A stretch of DNA of 64,000 nucleotides from DATKFM01 sp963810485 (GTDB taxonomy: Bacteria > Pseudomonadota > Alphaproteobacteria > Dongiales > Dongiaceae), in assembly GCA_963810485.1 (NCBI GenBank), contig CAWENQ010000008.1, forward strand, positions 248,001-312,000, given 5' to 3'. Positions 52,374-60,515 of this stretch are shown piece after piece. A program made the position numbers and the translations under genes. The first letter of the stretch is position 1. The number at the start of each line of letters is the position of its first letter. The notes below the pieces were generated by a model. That model saw only the letters and a list, made by a program, of their open reading frames with translations. It did no database searches and was not told where the DNA came from.

Positions 52374-53669
52374 ATGACAGTCCCCGACAGCGCCGATCAT
52401 CCGACTGCCCGCGCCCGCGCCTTGGCCAAGGCGGGCGACTACGAGGGCGCCGGGCGCGTCATCGCCGAGCTGGTGCGCGAAGCCTTTGGGCTTGCGGCGA
52501 CGACAGCCACGATCAACCGGGATCAATACAGCTTGAACTCGCTCAACGGCATCGTCGCGATCGGCGACGGCAGCGAATACTTCTTCAAGTTCCACCAGGA
52601 GGAGGGCGAGGGCGATACGGTGGCCGAATACTACCGGGCGGAGACGCTGCGCGAGGCCGGCTATCCGGTCGATGTGCCGGCCTTTGCCTCGCGCGAGGTG
52701 GGACGGCAGATCTTGCTCTACCGCCGCCGCCATGACCGCCGCTTCGCCGATCTCTGCCGCGCGGCGGAATTGGACGGCACGATCGATACTGCGCCGCTGG
52801 TCCGGGCGCAGCGAGCTCTCGACTGCATCATCGGCGAGCGTTACCTGGCGACACTACACAGCGCCACAGCGGACGAGGCGGCGGCGGAACCTGTGCACCG
52901 GCTGTTCCACGCACGGCTGGTCGATCCCGACGCGCCGGAGAGGTTGGGCGGCCGCGCGGCGCGGTTCTATCTGGATCAGCCGTTCCAGTTCCCGGGGCTG
53001 AACACGCATTGGCGCGACATCGGCCATCGCCGCTGGCGCATCAACGCTGTCGACTATCAGGGCACCCTGGCCGGCCTGTTCGAGGGGAGCCGGCAACTCC
53101 TCGCGCCATCGAACTTCGCCGGCGCGGCGGTGGTGGCCCATGGTGACGCCCACAATGCCAATGTCTGGTGCGAGGGTGCGGAAAGCGCGGCGCCGCGGCT
53201 GGTGTTCTTCGATCCCGCCTTTGCCGGCTCCCATGTGCCGATGCTGCTGGCGGAGATCAAGGCGACCTTTCACAACATCTTCGCCCATCCGTTCTGGCTC
53301 TATGATGCGCAACTGGCGGCGGAAAAATACCGGGCCGCTATTCGGCTCCGGGGCGAAGTTTTGGAGGTCGAGCATGACTCGCGGCTCTCCGATCTCCGCA
53401 CCGCCTTCCTGGACTCGAAGTTCCGGCAGGTCTGGCGCCCGCTGCTGACCGAACTCAAGCGCCGCGGGCTGCTGCCAGCGAATTGGCGGCGCATCATCCG
53501 CTGCGCCCTGTTCTGCTGCCCGACTCTGGTGATGAACCTGCGGGCCGGGGCGGGCGACCATAATCCCGTGAGTTCCGCCATTGGCCTGGCGGTGGCAATC
53601 ATGGCCGGAAGCGAGCCGGCCACCGGCCGCGATTTCTTGTCGACAATGCTCGACGATCTCGACCTCTGA
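52374..53669 (+). CDS. Aminoglycoside phosphotransferase-fold kinase of unknown substrate
   Basis: 431 residues from ATG 52374. The nucleotide-binding lysine may be Lys72 (YFFKFH). The catalytic loop is VVAHGDAHNANVW (HGD at 256-258, Asn261) and the metal aspartate is Asp280 in LVFFDPAFAG, the arrangement of the APH/choline-kinase fold. The C-terminal 120 residues are a helical extension beyond the usual APH domain (RRGLLPANWRRIIRCALFCCPTLVMNL...). Substrate unknown. It is followed by a 227-base gap with an AT-richer promoter-like stretch, so it is probably not co-transcribed with the aminotransferase gene. Confidence 0.75.
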   Translation: MTVPDSADHPTARARALAKAGDYEGAGRVIAELVREAFGLAATTATINRDQYSLNSLNGIVAIGDGSEYFFKFHQEEGEGDTVAEYYRAETLREAGYPVDVPAFASREVGRQILLYRRRHDRRFADLCRAAELDGTIDTAPLVRAQRALDCIIGERYLATLHSATADEAAAEPVHRLFHARLVDPDAPERLGGRAARFYLDQPFQFPGLNTHWRDIGHRRWRINAVDYQGTLAGLFEGSRQLLAPSNFAGAAVVAHGDAHNANVWCEGAESAAPRLVFFDPAFAGSHVPMLLAEIKATFHNIFAHPFWLYDAQLAAEKYRAAIRLRGEVLEVEHDSRLSDLRTAFLDSKFRQVWRPLLTELKRRGLLPANWRRIIRCALFCCPTLVMNLRAGAGDHNPVSSAIGLAVAIMAGSEPATGRDFLSTMLDDLDL

Positions 53670-53896
53670 CGACGGCGGCAAGCGGGCGTCCGCAATCTGC
53701 CGTAATCCTGTCCGGGAATTTTTCTCCCTGGCCCCGTGTTTTCCTGGTGGCAGCATTTCTCATGCATTTTAGCAATTGTGCACAAGAGCTTAGCAGCGTT
53801 ACAAATGCACTGCGGATGCGGCCGTGCTAGGCTGCGCCAAATTTCAGCGGCGCGGGCCGATCCCTGGCCTCGCTTATCTTGGTTCGAGGACACAGA

Positions 53897-55291
53897 ATGC
53901 CCCTGGATCTGAATCAGCTCCTCGCCGATCGCGGCGGCGAGAAATATGCGCTGACCGAGCGCTATCTCAACGCGCAGATGGTCCGCGTGCTGAAGACCAT
54001 CGGCTTCGATGTGAACTTCACCTCGGCCGAAGGGCCGTACATCACCGATGAAGCGGGCGCGCGCTATCTCGATCTTCTCAGCGGCTTCGGCGTCTTTGCC
54101 GTCGGCCGCAACCATCCCCATGTCATCGACACGCTGAAGCAGACGCTGGACGCCAACCTTGCCAATCTGGTGCAGATGGATGTTTCGCCGCTGGCCGGAC
54201 TTCTGGCCGAGCGGCTGCTGCGGCTGACCCCCGGCATGGAGCGCGTGTTCTTCTGCTCCACCGGTTCCGAAGCGGTGGAAAGCGCCATCAAGTTCGCCCG
54301 TATCGCCACCGGCCGCGGCAAGATCGTCTATTGCAGCCATGCCTTCCACGGCCTGACCATGGGTGCCTTGTCGCTGAACGGCAGCGATGTGTTCAAGAAG
54401 GGCTTCGGGCCGCTGCTGCCCGATTGCCTGCAGGTGCCGTTCAACGATCTGCCGGCGCTGGAGCAGGCGCTGCGCGGCAACGATGTCGCCGCCTTCATCG
54501 TCGAACCGATCCAGGGCAAGGGCGTCTATATGCCCGATGACGACTATCTGCCGGAAGCGCTGAAGCTCTGCCGCAAGCACGGCGCGCTGTTCGTCGCCGA
54601 CGAGATCCAGACCGGCCTCGGCCGAACCGGCCGCTTCCTGGCGCTGGAGCACTGGGGCGTCGAGGCCGACATGGTGCTGATCTCCAAGGCGCTATCAGGC
54701 GGCTTCGTGCCCGTGGGCGCGTTGCTGACCAAGAACTGGATCTTCGCCAAGCTGTTCGACCGCATGGACCGGGCGCTGGTCCATGGCTCCACCTTCAGCA
54801 AGAACGACCTGGCGATGGCGGCCGGCCTGGCGACGCTGGACGTGATCGAGAACGAGAAGCTGATCGCCCGCGCCGAGGTGCTGGGCGAGGGCATCCTCAA
54901 CGATTTCCGGGTCATGCGCGACAAGTACGAGCTGGTGAAGGATGTGCGCGGCAAGGGACTGATGATCGGCATCGAATTCGGCACGCCGAAGAGCCTGACG
55001 CTGAAGGCCACCTGGAGCATGCTGGAGGCGGCCAGCAAGGGCCTGTTCTGCCAGATGGTGCTGATCCCCCTGTTCAAGGATCACAAGATCCTCTGCCAGG
55101 TCTCCGGCCCGGGCGTGCATATCATCAAGCTGCTGCCGGCATTGGTCATCGGCGACCGGGACCGCGCCTGGATCCGCAATGCCTTTGACGCGGCCATCGC
55201 CGACTGTCACCGGGTGCCCGGCGCGGTCTGGGACCTCGGCCGCAATCTCGCCACGCACGCCATAAAATCCCGCGCCGGCCGGGCGGCATAG
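53897..55291 (+). CDS. Class III aminotransferase, HpnO-like
   Basis: 464 residues from ATG 53897 (MPLDLNQLLADRGGEKYALTERYLN) with GAGGA upstream. PLP motifs: STGSEAVESAIKFAR, HAFHGLTMGALSLNG, FIVEPIQGKGVY, VADEIQTGLGRTGRFLALEHWG and the lysine in ISKALSGGFVPVGALL. VRVLKTIGFDVNFTSAEGPYI, NLVQMDVSPLAGLLAERLL and the C-terminal HRVPGAVWDLGRNL resemble the aminotransferase called HpnO in hopanoid synthesis (aminobacteriohopanetriol). That assignment rests on my memory of the family and no hopanoid gene is adjacent, so ornithine-type aminotransferase remains possible. Confidence 0.8.
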   Translation: MPLDLNQLLADRGGEKYALTERYLNAQMVRVLKTIGFDVNFTSAEGPYITDEAGARYLDLLSGFGVFAVGRNHPHVIDTLKQTLDANLANLVQMDVSPLAGLLAERLLRLTPGMERVFFCSTGSEAVESAIKFARIATGRGKIVYCSHAFHGLTMGALSLNGSDVFKKGFGPLLPDCLQVPFNDLPALEQALRGNDVAAFIVEPIQGKGVYMPDDDYLPEALKLCRKHGALFVADEIQTGLGRTGRFLALEHWGVEADMVLISKALSGGFVPVGALLTKNWIFAKLFDRMDRALVHGSTFSKNDLAMAAGLATLDVIENEKLIARAEVLGEGILNDFRVMRDKYELVKDVRGKGLMIGIEFGTPKSLTLKATWSMLEAASKGLFCQMVLIPLFKDHKILCQVSGPGVHIIKLLPALVIGDRDRAWIRNAFDAAIADCHRVPGAVWDLGRNLATHAIKSRAGRAA

Positions 55292-55442
55292 GCTGGTTCG
55301 ACCGCCGCTCGAAGGACGCATTCCATTGCCGCAACTTTAATGCGTCGTTGACGTATTCCTGCGTTCGCCGCGCCTACTCCACATGAATTCTCGGAATGCA
55401 ATCTCATAGTTGTCGGGCTCCTGCCCGTGACTGGAGTCGCGT

Positions 55443-55495
55443 TGTGACTTTTTTGGCGCACCGGGAAACCCGGGCCTTTTGTGCGCACCGTCACA
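55443..55495 (+). promoter_or_regulatory. Structured leader or terminator upstream of the RiPP precursor gene
   Basis: Nested inverted repeats: TGTGAC with GTCACA at the ends, GCGCAC with GTGCGC inside, and CCGGG-AAA-CCCGG at the centre, with T-rich bulges. It lies 82-134 bases before the precursor start and about 150 bases after the aminotransferase stop. It could terminate the upstream message (the inner stem is followed by CCTTTT) or be a folded 5' leader of the RiPP transcript. Confidence 0.5.
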
Positions 55496-55576
55496 GGATT
55501 TAATTCAAGCATCGGCTATCAAGGCTGACCTGACTGATACAGCAACCGATTTGCATTGACGCCTCTGGAGGCCCGG

Positions 55577-55912
55577 ATGAAGCGCACCAACCCCCTTGAT
55601 TTTCTTGCCCATGCCCAAAAGAACCCGAAGCTCAGCAACCGGGTGCTTGCTGCCGTCGAGCGCGGCAACATGGTGACGGCGGAAGAGATTCTGCAGATCG
55701 CCAAGGAATTCGGTTACGCTTTCACGCGCCAGAAATTCGAAAAGGCGGTGAAGACAACGATCGCGAAACAGTTCAAGGACAAGGATCTCAGCGCGGAGCA
55801 GGTGGCCAAGAAAAAGAAGAAGCCGATCATCAAGAAGCCGCCCTTGAGTTCCTGCGCCCGCGGCTGCCTGAGCTACACCGTCAGCTGGCATCCGAGCAGA
55901 AGCACAACATAA
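55577..55912 (+). CDS. Nif11-type leader RiPP precursor peptide with Cys/Ser/Thr-rich tail
   Basis: 111 residues from ATG 55577, which has GGAGG 6 bases upstream; a TTG 21 bases earlier is rejected because it lies before that site. Residues about 7-60 (LDFLAHAQKNPKLSNRVLAAV, then MVTAEEILQIAKEFGYAFTR) match the Nif11-like leader family. LSAEQVA at 71-77 resembles the end of such leaders, but the usual Gly-Gly cleavage pair is replaced by a lysine-rich linker (KKKKKPIIKK). The tail PPLSSCARGCLSYTVSW... holds two cysteines (93, 97), six serines and three threonines: suitable for lanthionine formation. The next gene encodes a LanM-type dehydratase, 64 bases downstream. Confidence 0.82.
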   Translation: MKRTNPLDFLAHAQKNPKLSNRVLAAVERGNMVTAEEILQIAKEFGYAFTRQKFEKAVKTTIAKQFKDKDLSAEQVAKKKKKPIIKKPPLSSCARGCLSYTVSWHPSRSTT

Positions 55913-55976
55913 TTTTTCCGGTTTTGCGCCGGTGGGTGATGCGCGCCGCCGGCAAGGGAACAGGGAGGGCGACGTC

Positions 55977-57931
55977 ATGCCCGAATCGAACCTTGTCGGC
56001 GGCGTGATCCAAGCCGTTGCCGCCCGGGCCACGCCGCTGTGGGAGCGGGCCAGCGCCGCCGGTCTTCCGGCGGATGGCTACGATCCCAGGATAGCGCGAG
56101 AACGGCGACGGCAATGGCGGCGGATTCTCGGCAGCAGCGAATTGCTGCGCCGCCGCCTGCGCGCGGCCGATTTGGCGCCAGAGCAGGTGGAAAGATTGCT
56201 GGGCGGTGCAAGCGGTCCAGCCGAGCCGCCATCCTGGACAAAGCTGCTGGCTCGATGGCTCGAAGGCCCGGCTGCCAGCCCAATGCCCACAGCCTTCGCC
56301 GATCGCGCCTTGGCTGCGGAATCCCCTCTGCCGTTCGAAGAAATTCTGCTGCCGCTGTTGCGGCTGGCGCGGGCGAATGCGGCGGCCAGAGCCGGCGCCG
56401 CGGCGGCGGTCTTGGGCGAACGGGCGACCATCGACCTGGAGCGGCAGCTTCTGGCCCATCTCGCCTTTGTCGGCAGCCTTACATTCGGGCAGGATTTTCT
56501 CGAGTTCCGCTTTCGCCAGGCGCCGGTGTCGGCGCTCGCTGATGTCTGGTCGCGCCGGCCGCGATCGACGGAAATCTACGATGCCTATATCCGTCACCTG
56601 CAGGACGGCGGGCTGCGCGACCTTTTCGAGCGCTTTCCCGTGCTGGCGCGGCTGCTTTGCCAATCCGCCGAGCAATGGATTGCGGCGTCGGCGAATCTCT
56701 GCCGCCGCTTCGCCGCGGATTTCTCGGCGCTGGTGGAAACTTTCGGAATAACGGCGCCTGAAGCGGCTGGCGCCTTGACCGAGATCCGCACCGATCTCTC
56801 CGACCGTCATCGCGGCGGCCTCAGCGTCTGCGAATGCCTACTCAGCAGCGGTGAACGCCTGATGTACAAGCCGCGCACGGTGCGGCCGGAAGCGGCCTTC
56901 TATGGTTTCGTGGAGCGGTTCAACCGCCTGGACCTGCCATTGGAGTTGAAAGTGGTCCGCAGTCTCGACCGCGGCAGCCATGGCTGGGTCGAGCATGTGC
57001 CGGCGGTGCCATGCAATTCGGCGGCCGAAGTCGCGGACTACTACAACCGTGCCGGCATGCTGCTGGCGGTGTTGCATCTTCTCGCGGTCACCGATGTTCA
57101 TTGCGAGAATCTGATTGCCCATGGCAGCCAGCCGGTGGTGGTGGATCTGGAGACGCTGCTCAGCGAACGGCCGCCGGCACGACGCCGCGAGATCGGCGAC
57201 GGCAACTCGATCCTCCGCACCGGCTTGCTGCCGCAGTGGGAGACCGCGCCCGATGGCAAGCGCTACGACCTCAGCGCCCTCGGCGCCGACGAGCGGCAGG
57301 ATCCGGGCCTGCGGCACTCCACCTGGAAGAACGTCAATACCGACCAGATGGCGCTGGTGCAGGATGCCGGCGGTGCGCGGCCGGCGGCTACCGGGTGCGG
57401 CTGGGTGATGAGTCACCGACCGTCGCCGCCTATCTGCCGCAGTTCGTCGCCGGATTCAAAGCAGCCTACGAGAGGCTCCTGTCAAACCGCGCGACACTGC
57501 TCGCAGATCGCGAGCTGGCGGCGGCGTTCGAGGATCTGGAATTGCGAGTGCTGGTGCGCAACACCGACACCTATACGCGCCTGCAATTGCATCTGCTGCA
57601 TCCCGACTATCTCCGGGACGGCATCGACCGCAGCCTGGAACTGGAATGGCTGGCCCGGCCGCTTTGCGCCACGGTCCGCCCGCGCCGCGGCCGCGCGCAG
57701 GTCTATGAGGGCGAGCGCCGTGCCATGGAAGCGCTGGACATCCCCCATTTCGGCACCGGCGGCTGGCGCGAACTGGAGATCGCCGATGACGACGAGGATT
57801 TCCGCCTGCTGTGCGGAGAGCGCAATTCGGCGGTGTTCCGCCGGCGCCTGCAAAATCTCAGCGATGCCGACTGCACACGGCAGGTCGCGGTCATCGAGGA
57901 GTCGATCATTTCGCGATTTGCCGCCGGGTGA
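55977..57931 (+). pseudogene. LanM-type lanthipeptide dehydratase lacking the cyclase domain, one frameshift
   Basis: Starts at ATG 55977 after GGGAGG. The product, about 651 residues after correction, matches the LanM N-terminal dehydratase (DUF4135). Kinase-like and elimination residues are present: Asp276 and His278 in LSDRHRGG, Lys298 in ERLMYKPR, Asp373, His375 and Asn378 in VTDVHCENLIAHG, and Asp390 in VVVDLETL. After the break, LRVLVRNTDTYTRLQ supplies the Arg/Thr pair. The frame breaks near 57388; the protein continues in another frame as YRVRLGDESPTVAAYLP to the stop at 57931. Full LanM proteins are 900-1100 residues and end in a LanC cyclase. Here the protein ends after the dehydratase, and a convergent gene starts its stop at 57988, so no cyclase is encoded in cis. 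Confidence 0.8.
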
Positions 57932-57987
57932 CCCGGCGCATCACCGTCCCGCGTTGAGGCAGACGGAGAGCTCAGGCGCAATGCAAC

Positions 57988-59337
57988 TCAGCCCACCGCC
58001 GCCGCGATCACCGGCGCGCGCACGCTGAGGAATTCATCGATGGCGGCGCAGAATTTGTCGTGATCTTCTGCCATCATCGGCAGCGACAGGCTGATGAATC
58101 CGCGGCGGGCCATGTACTGCCCCTGAGCCAGCAGGTCCAGATGCAGCAGCTTCTGGATGTCGGCGATGCGCGCGGCATGGACGGCGTCGCGGGTCCAGAC
58201 ATCCTGGGGCCGGGTGATCGGTCCGTCATGGAAATGCAGGCCCATGATCGATCCCACCCCCTTCGCCTGCAGCGGCAGCTTGTGTTTCTCTGCCAGGCCG
58301 TTGATGCGCTCGCGCAGGGCGTCGCCGTCGGCGGTTAGCTTGTCGGCGGCCTCGTCGGTGTAGATCTTCGTCAGGCCGGCGAGGCCCGCCGCCATGGAGA
58401 AGACGTTATTGTTGAAGGTGCCGGCATGGCCGACGCCATCGGGCCGCCGGGGATCGAAGCGGTCCATGATTTCCGCGCGGCCGCCGAAACCGCCGAAGCT
58501 GGCGCCGCCGCCGAGATACTTGCCGAAGCTGGTGAGATCGGGTGTCACGCCCAGCTTCTTCTGCAGGCCGCCTGACGAGAGGCGCGAGGTCATCACCTCG
58601 TCGAAGATCAGGACGATGCCCAGGCGAGAGCAGGCGCTGCGGATCGCCTTGAGGAATTCCTGATCCGCCGGGATTCCACCGGCGGCACCCATCATCGGCT
58701 CGATCAGCACGGCGGCCAGGTCGGGCGAATTCTTGTTGATCAGCGCCAGCGTCGAATCGATGTCGTTGTAATGGCCGATGATCCAGGGGAAGGGCGCGTT
58801 GATCGGCGATTTCTGCTGGCCGAAATAGAACACGCCGCCGTGATAGGCGCCGTGGAACACCATGACGGTAGAGCGCCCGGTATGCAGCCGCGCCGCGGAG
58901 ATGGCGAACAGATTGCCTTCGGTGCCGGAATTGCAGAAGCGAATCCGCTCCACCGAGGGGAAACGCCGGCACATCTCCGCCGCCAGCTCGGCTTCGTAGA
59001 CGTTGTGGCCGCCCAGCGCGAAGCCGTCATCGACGGCCTTGTGCAGCGCCGCCTGCAGCACCGGGTTGGAGTGTCCGTAGAGCCCGGCGGTGTATTCGCC
59101 GAGATAGTCGGTGTAGCCATGGCCATCGACGTCATCGATGCGGCAGCCCTGGCCGCCGTTCAGCACCAGGGGAAACGGCGAATAGAACAACACCGTGCGG
59201 GTATTGCCGCCGGGCATATGCGCGACGGCGGCATCGTGGCGGCGCTTGCTCTCGGGGTTGGCGGCGACATAGCGCGCTTCGGCCTCGGCGGTAACGCTGG
59301 CCAGGTCGGTATTGGAACCGGTCATGAGCTGCGACAT
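57988..59337 (-). CDS. Class III aminotransferase, glutamate-1-semialdehyde aminomutase-like
   Basis: 449 residues. AHMPGGNTRTVLFYSPFPLVLNGGQGCRIDDVDGHGYTDYLGEYTAGLYGH is the N-terminal pattern of HemL-like class III enzymes. FCNSGTEGNLFAI, MVFHGAYHGG, LIEPMMGAAGG, LIFDEVMTSRLS and the PLP lysine in SFGKYLGGGASFGGFGG follow. True HemL normally keeps a different stretch around the lysine and sits with haem genes. Here the gene is 53 bases downstream of a BKACE gene on the same strand, so catabolism of an amino acid or amine is more likely. Confidence 0.87.
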   Translation of the reverse strand: MSQLMTGSNTDLASVTAEAEARYVAANPESKRRHDAAVAHMPGGNTRTVLFYSPFPLVLNGGQGCRIDDVDGHGYTDYLGEYTAGLYGHSNPVLQAALHKAVDDGFALGGHNVYEAELAAEMCRRFPSVERIRFCNSGTEGNLFAISAARLHTGRSTVMVFHGAYHGGVFYFGQQKSPINAPFPWIIGHYNDIDSTLALINKNSPDLAAVLIEPMMGAAGGIPADQEFLKAIRSACSRLGIVLIFDEVMTSRLSSGGLQKKLGVTPDLTSFGKYLGGGASFGGFGGRAEIMDRFDPRRPDGVGHAGTFNNNVFSMAAGLAGLTKIYTDEAADKLTADGDALRERINGLAEKHKLPLQAKGVGSIMGLHFHDGPITRPQDVWTRDAVHAARIADIQKLLHLDLLAQGQYMARRGFISLSLPMMAEDHDKFCAAIDEFLSVRAPVIAAAVG

Positions 59338-59390
59338 CTTCAGTTTCCGATAGTCCGGCCGCCTGGGCCGTTTGCGATTGTCCCAGGTTC

Positions 59391-60221
59391 CTATTGCGGC
59401 CGCAAACCCAGCAGCTGCCGCGCTTCCGCCGGCGTGGCCGGGTGGCGGTCATATTCGCCGCAGAGACCGGCGACCCGCTTCACCAGCTCGGCGTTGCTGA
59501 CGGCGAGCCGGCCCTTGTCGAAATAGACATTGTCCTCGAGGCCCGTGCGCGCATGGCCGCCGCGCTTCAGCGCCCAGTGGTTGGCGGTAAGCTGGTGGCG
59601 GCCGATGGCGGCGGCGGTCCAGGTGGCGCCCGGAAGCTGGTCCTGCAGCTCCTCGATCAGGAAGTCCAGCAGCCGCTCCCGCGCCGGCAGCGCGTTGGGA
59701 ATCCCCATGACGAATTGCACATGCACCGGCGCCTTCAAGAGGCCGCGATCAACCAGGGAGCGCGCGTTGTACAGCATGGCGAGATCGAAGATCTCCACCT
59801 CCGGCTTCACCTCCTGGCGCAACATGACTGTCGCCAGGTCGTCTACAAGCTGCGGCGGGTTCTCATAGATGATCGTGGCGAAATTCACCGAGCCCGTGGC
59901 CAGCGACGCCATGTCGGGCCGGTGCTGCAGGGAACTGCCGCGCTCGTCGGCTCTGCGGCCGCGGCCGCCAGTGGAGAACTGCACGATCATGCCCGGGCAG
60001 TGCTTGCGGATGCCCGCCTGCACCACGGCGAAACGTGCTTCATCTGAAGATGACTGGCCGCTGTCGTCGCGCACATGGATATGAACCAGGGAGGCGCCGG
60101 CCTCGAAGGCTTCAATCGTGCTCTCGACCTGCTCTTCGGGCGAGATCGGCACGGCCGGATTCTGCGCCTTTGTGGGCTGGCTGCCGGTGATGGCGACGGT
60201 GAGGATGGCGGGCGTGGACAT
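59391..60221 (-). CDS. BKACE family protein (3-keto-5-aminohexanoate cleavage enzyme-like)
   Basis: 276 residues. A TIM-barrel enzyme that condenses a beta-keto acid with acetyl-CoA and cleaves it. The zinc site His47-x-His49 is in LVHIHVRDDSG. QFSTGGRGRRADERG, GSVNFATIIYENPP, VEIFDLAM, HVQFVMGIPNALPA, and GGHARTGLEDNVYFDKGRLAVSNAELV with the conserved Glu complete the family pattern. The substrate side pocket is not readable. A second BKACE gene begins at 63541. Confidence 0.92.
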   Translation of the reverse strand: MSTPAILTVAITGSQPTKAQNPAVPISPEEQVESTIEAFEAGASLVHIHVRDDSGQSSSDEARFAVVQAGIRKHCPGMIVQFSTGGRGRRADERGSSLQHRPDMASLATGSVNFATIIYENPPQLVDDLATVMLRQEVKPEVEIFDLAMLYNARSLVDRGLLKAPVHVQFVMGIPNALPARERLLDFLIEELQDQLPGATWTAAAIGRHQLTANHWALKRGGHARTGLEDNVYFDKGRLAVSNAELVKRVAGLCGEYDRHPATPAEARQLLGLRPQ

Positions 60222-60515
60222 GGAACTCCCTCAGGATGCGGCGCACCGGCTCATTAAGGCGGCGGCGCCGCGGGCTGGCAAGGCCGCGAAGGCCAAGGTT
60301 CTCTCCGGAGCCGCCGGTCCGGCACTTAGATTATTGATTTGGCAGCGTATTATCGTCGAAATCGCATTAACCATTTTGAGGAAAATAATCATACCGCCCG
60401 CCAAGTCGGCAGGAATTATTGCATTTTAACAGTATTTCTTATCGGAGTGTTAAATGGAACTTGTCTAACTTTTTATCTAATTCACCGGGGGAAAACCTTC
60501 GGGCCTCGTAGCGTC
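60222..60515. other. AT-rich intergenic region between BKACE and coiled-coil protein genes
   Basis: Bases about 60325-60480 are much richer in A and T than the rest of the window (for example runs such as TTATTGATTT, AGGAAAATAATC, TTTTTATCTAATT). The segment can be read as an open frame from a TTG at 60339, but its codon use is unlike all neighbouring genes. It is more probably a divergent promoter region or an inserted foreign fragment. I see no RNA gene in it. Confidence 0.55.

Noticed and set aside
52374..53669. The APH-fold kinase as a class V lanthipeptide kinase linked to the RiPP pair
   Set aside because: It is separated from the precursor by an aminotransferase gene and a gap, no HopA1-like partner is present, and the LanM-like dehydratase already accounts for phosphorylation.
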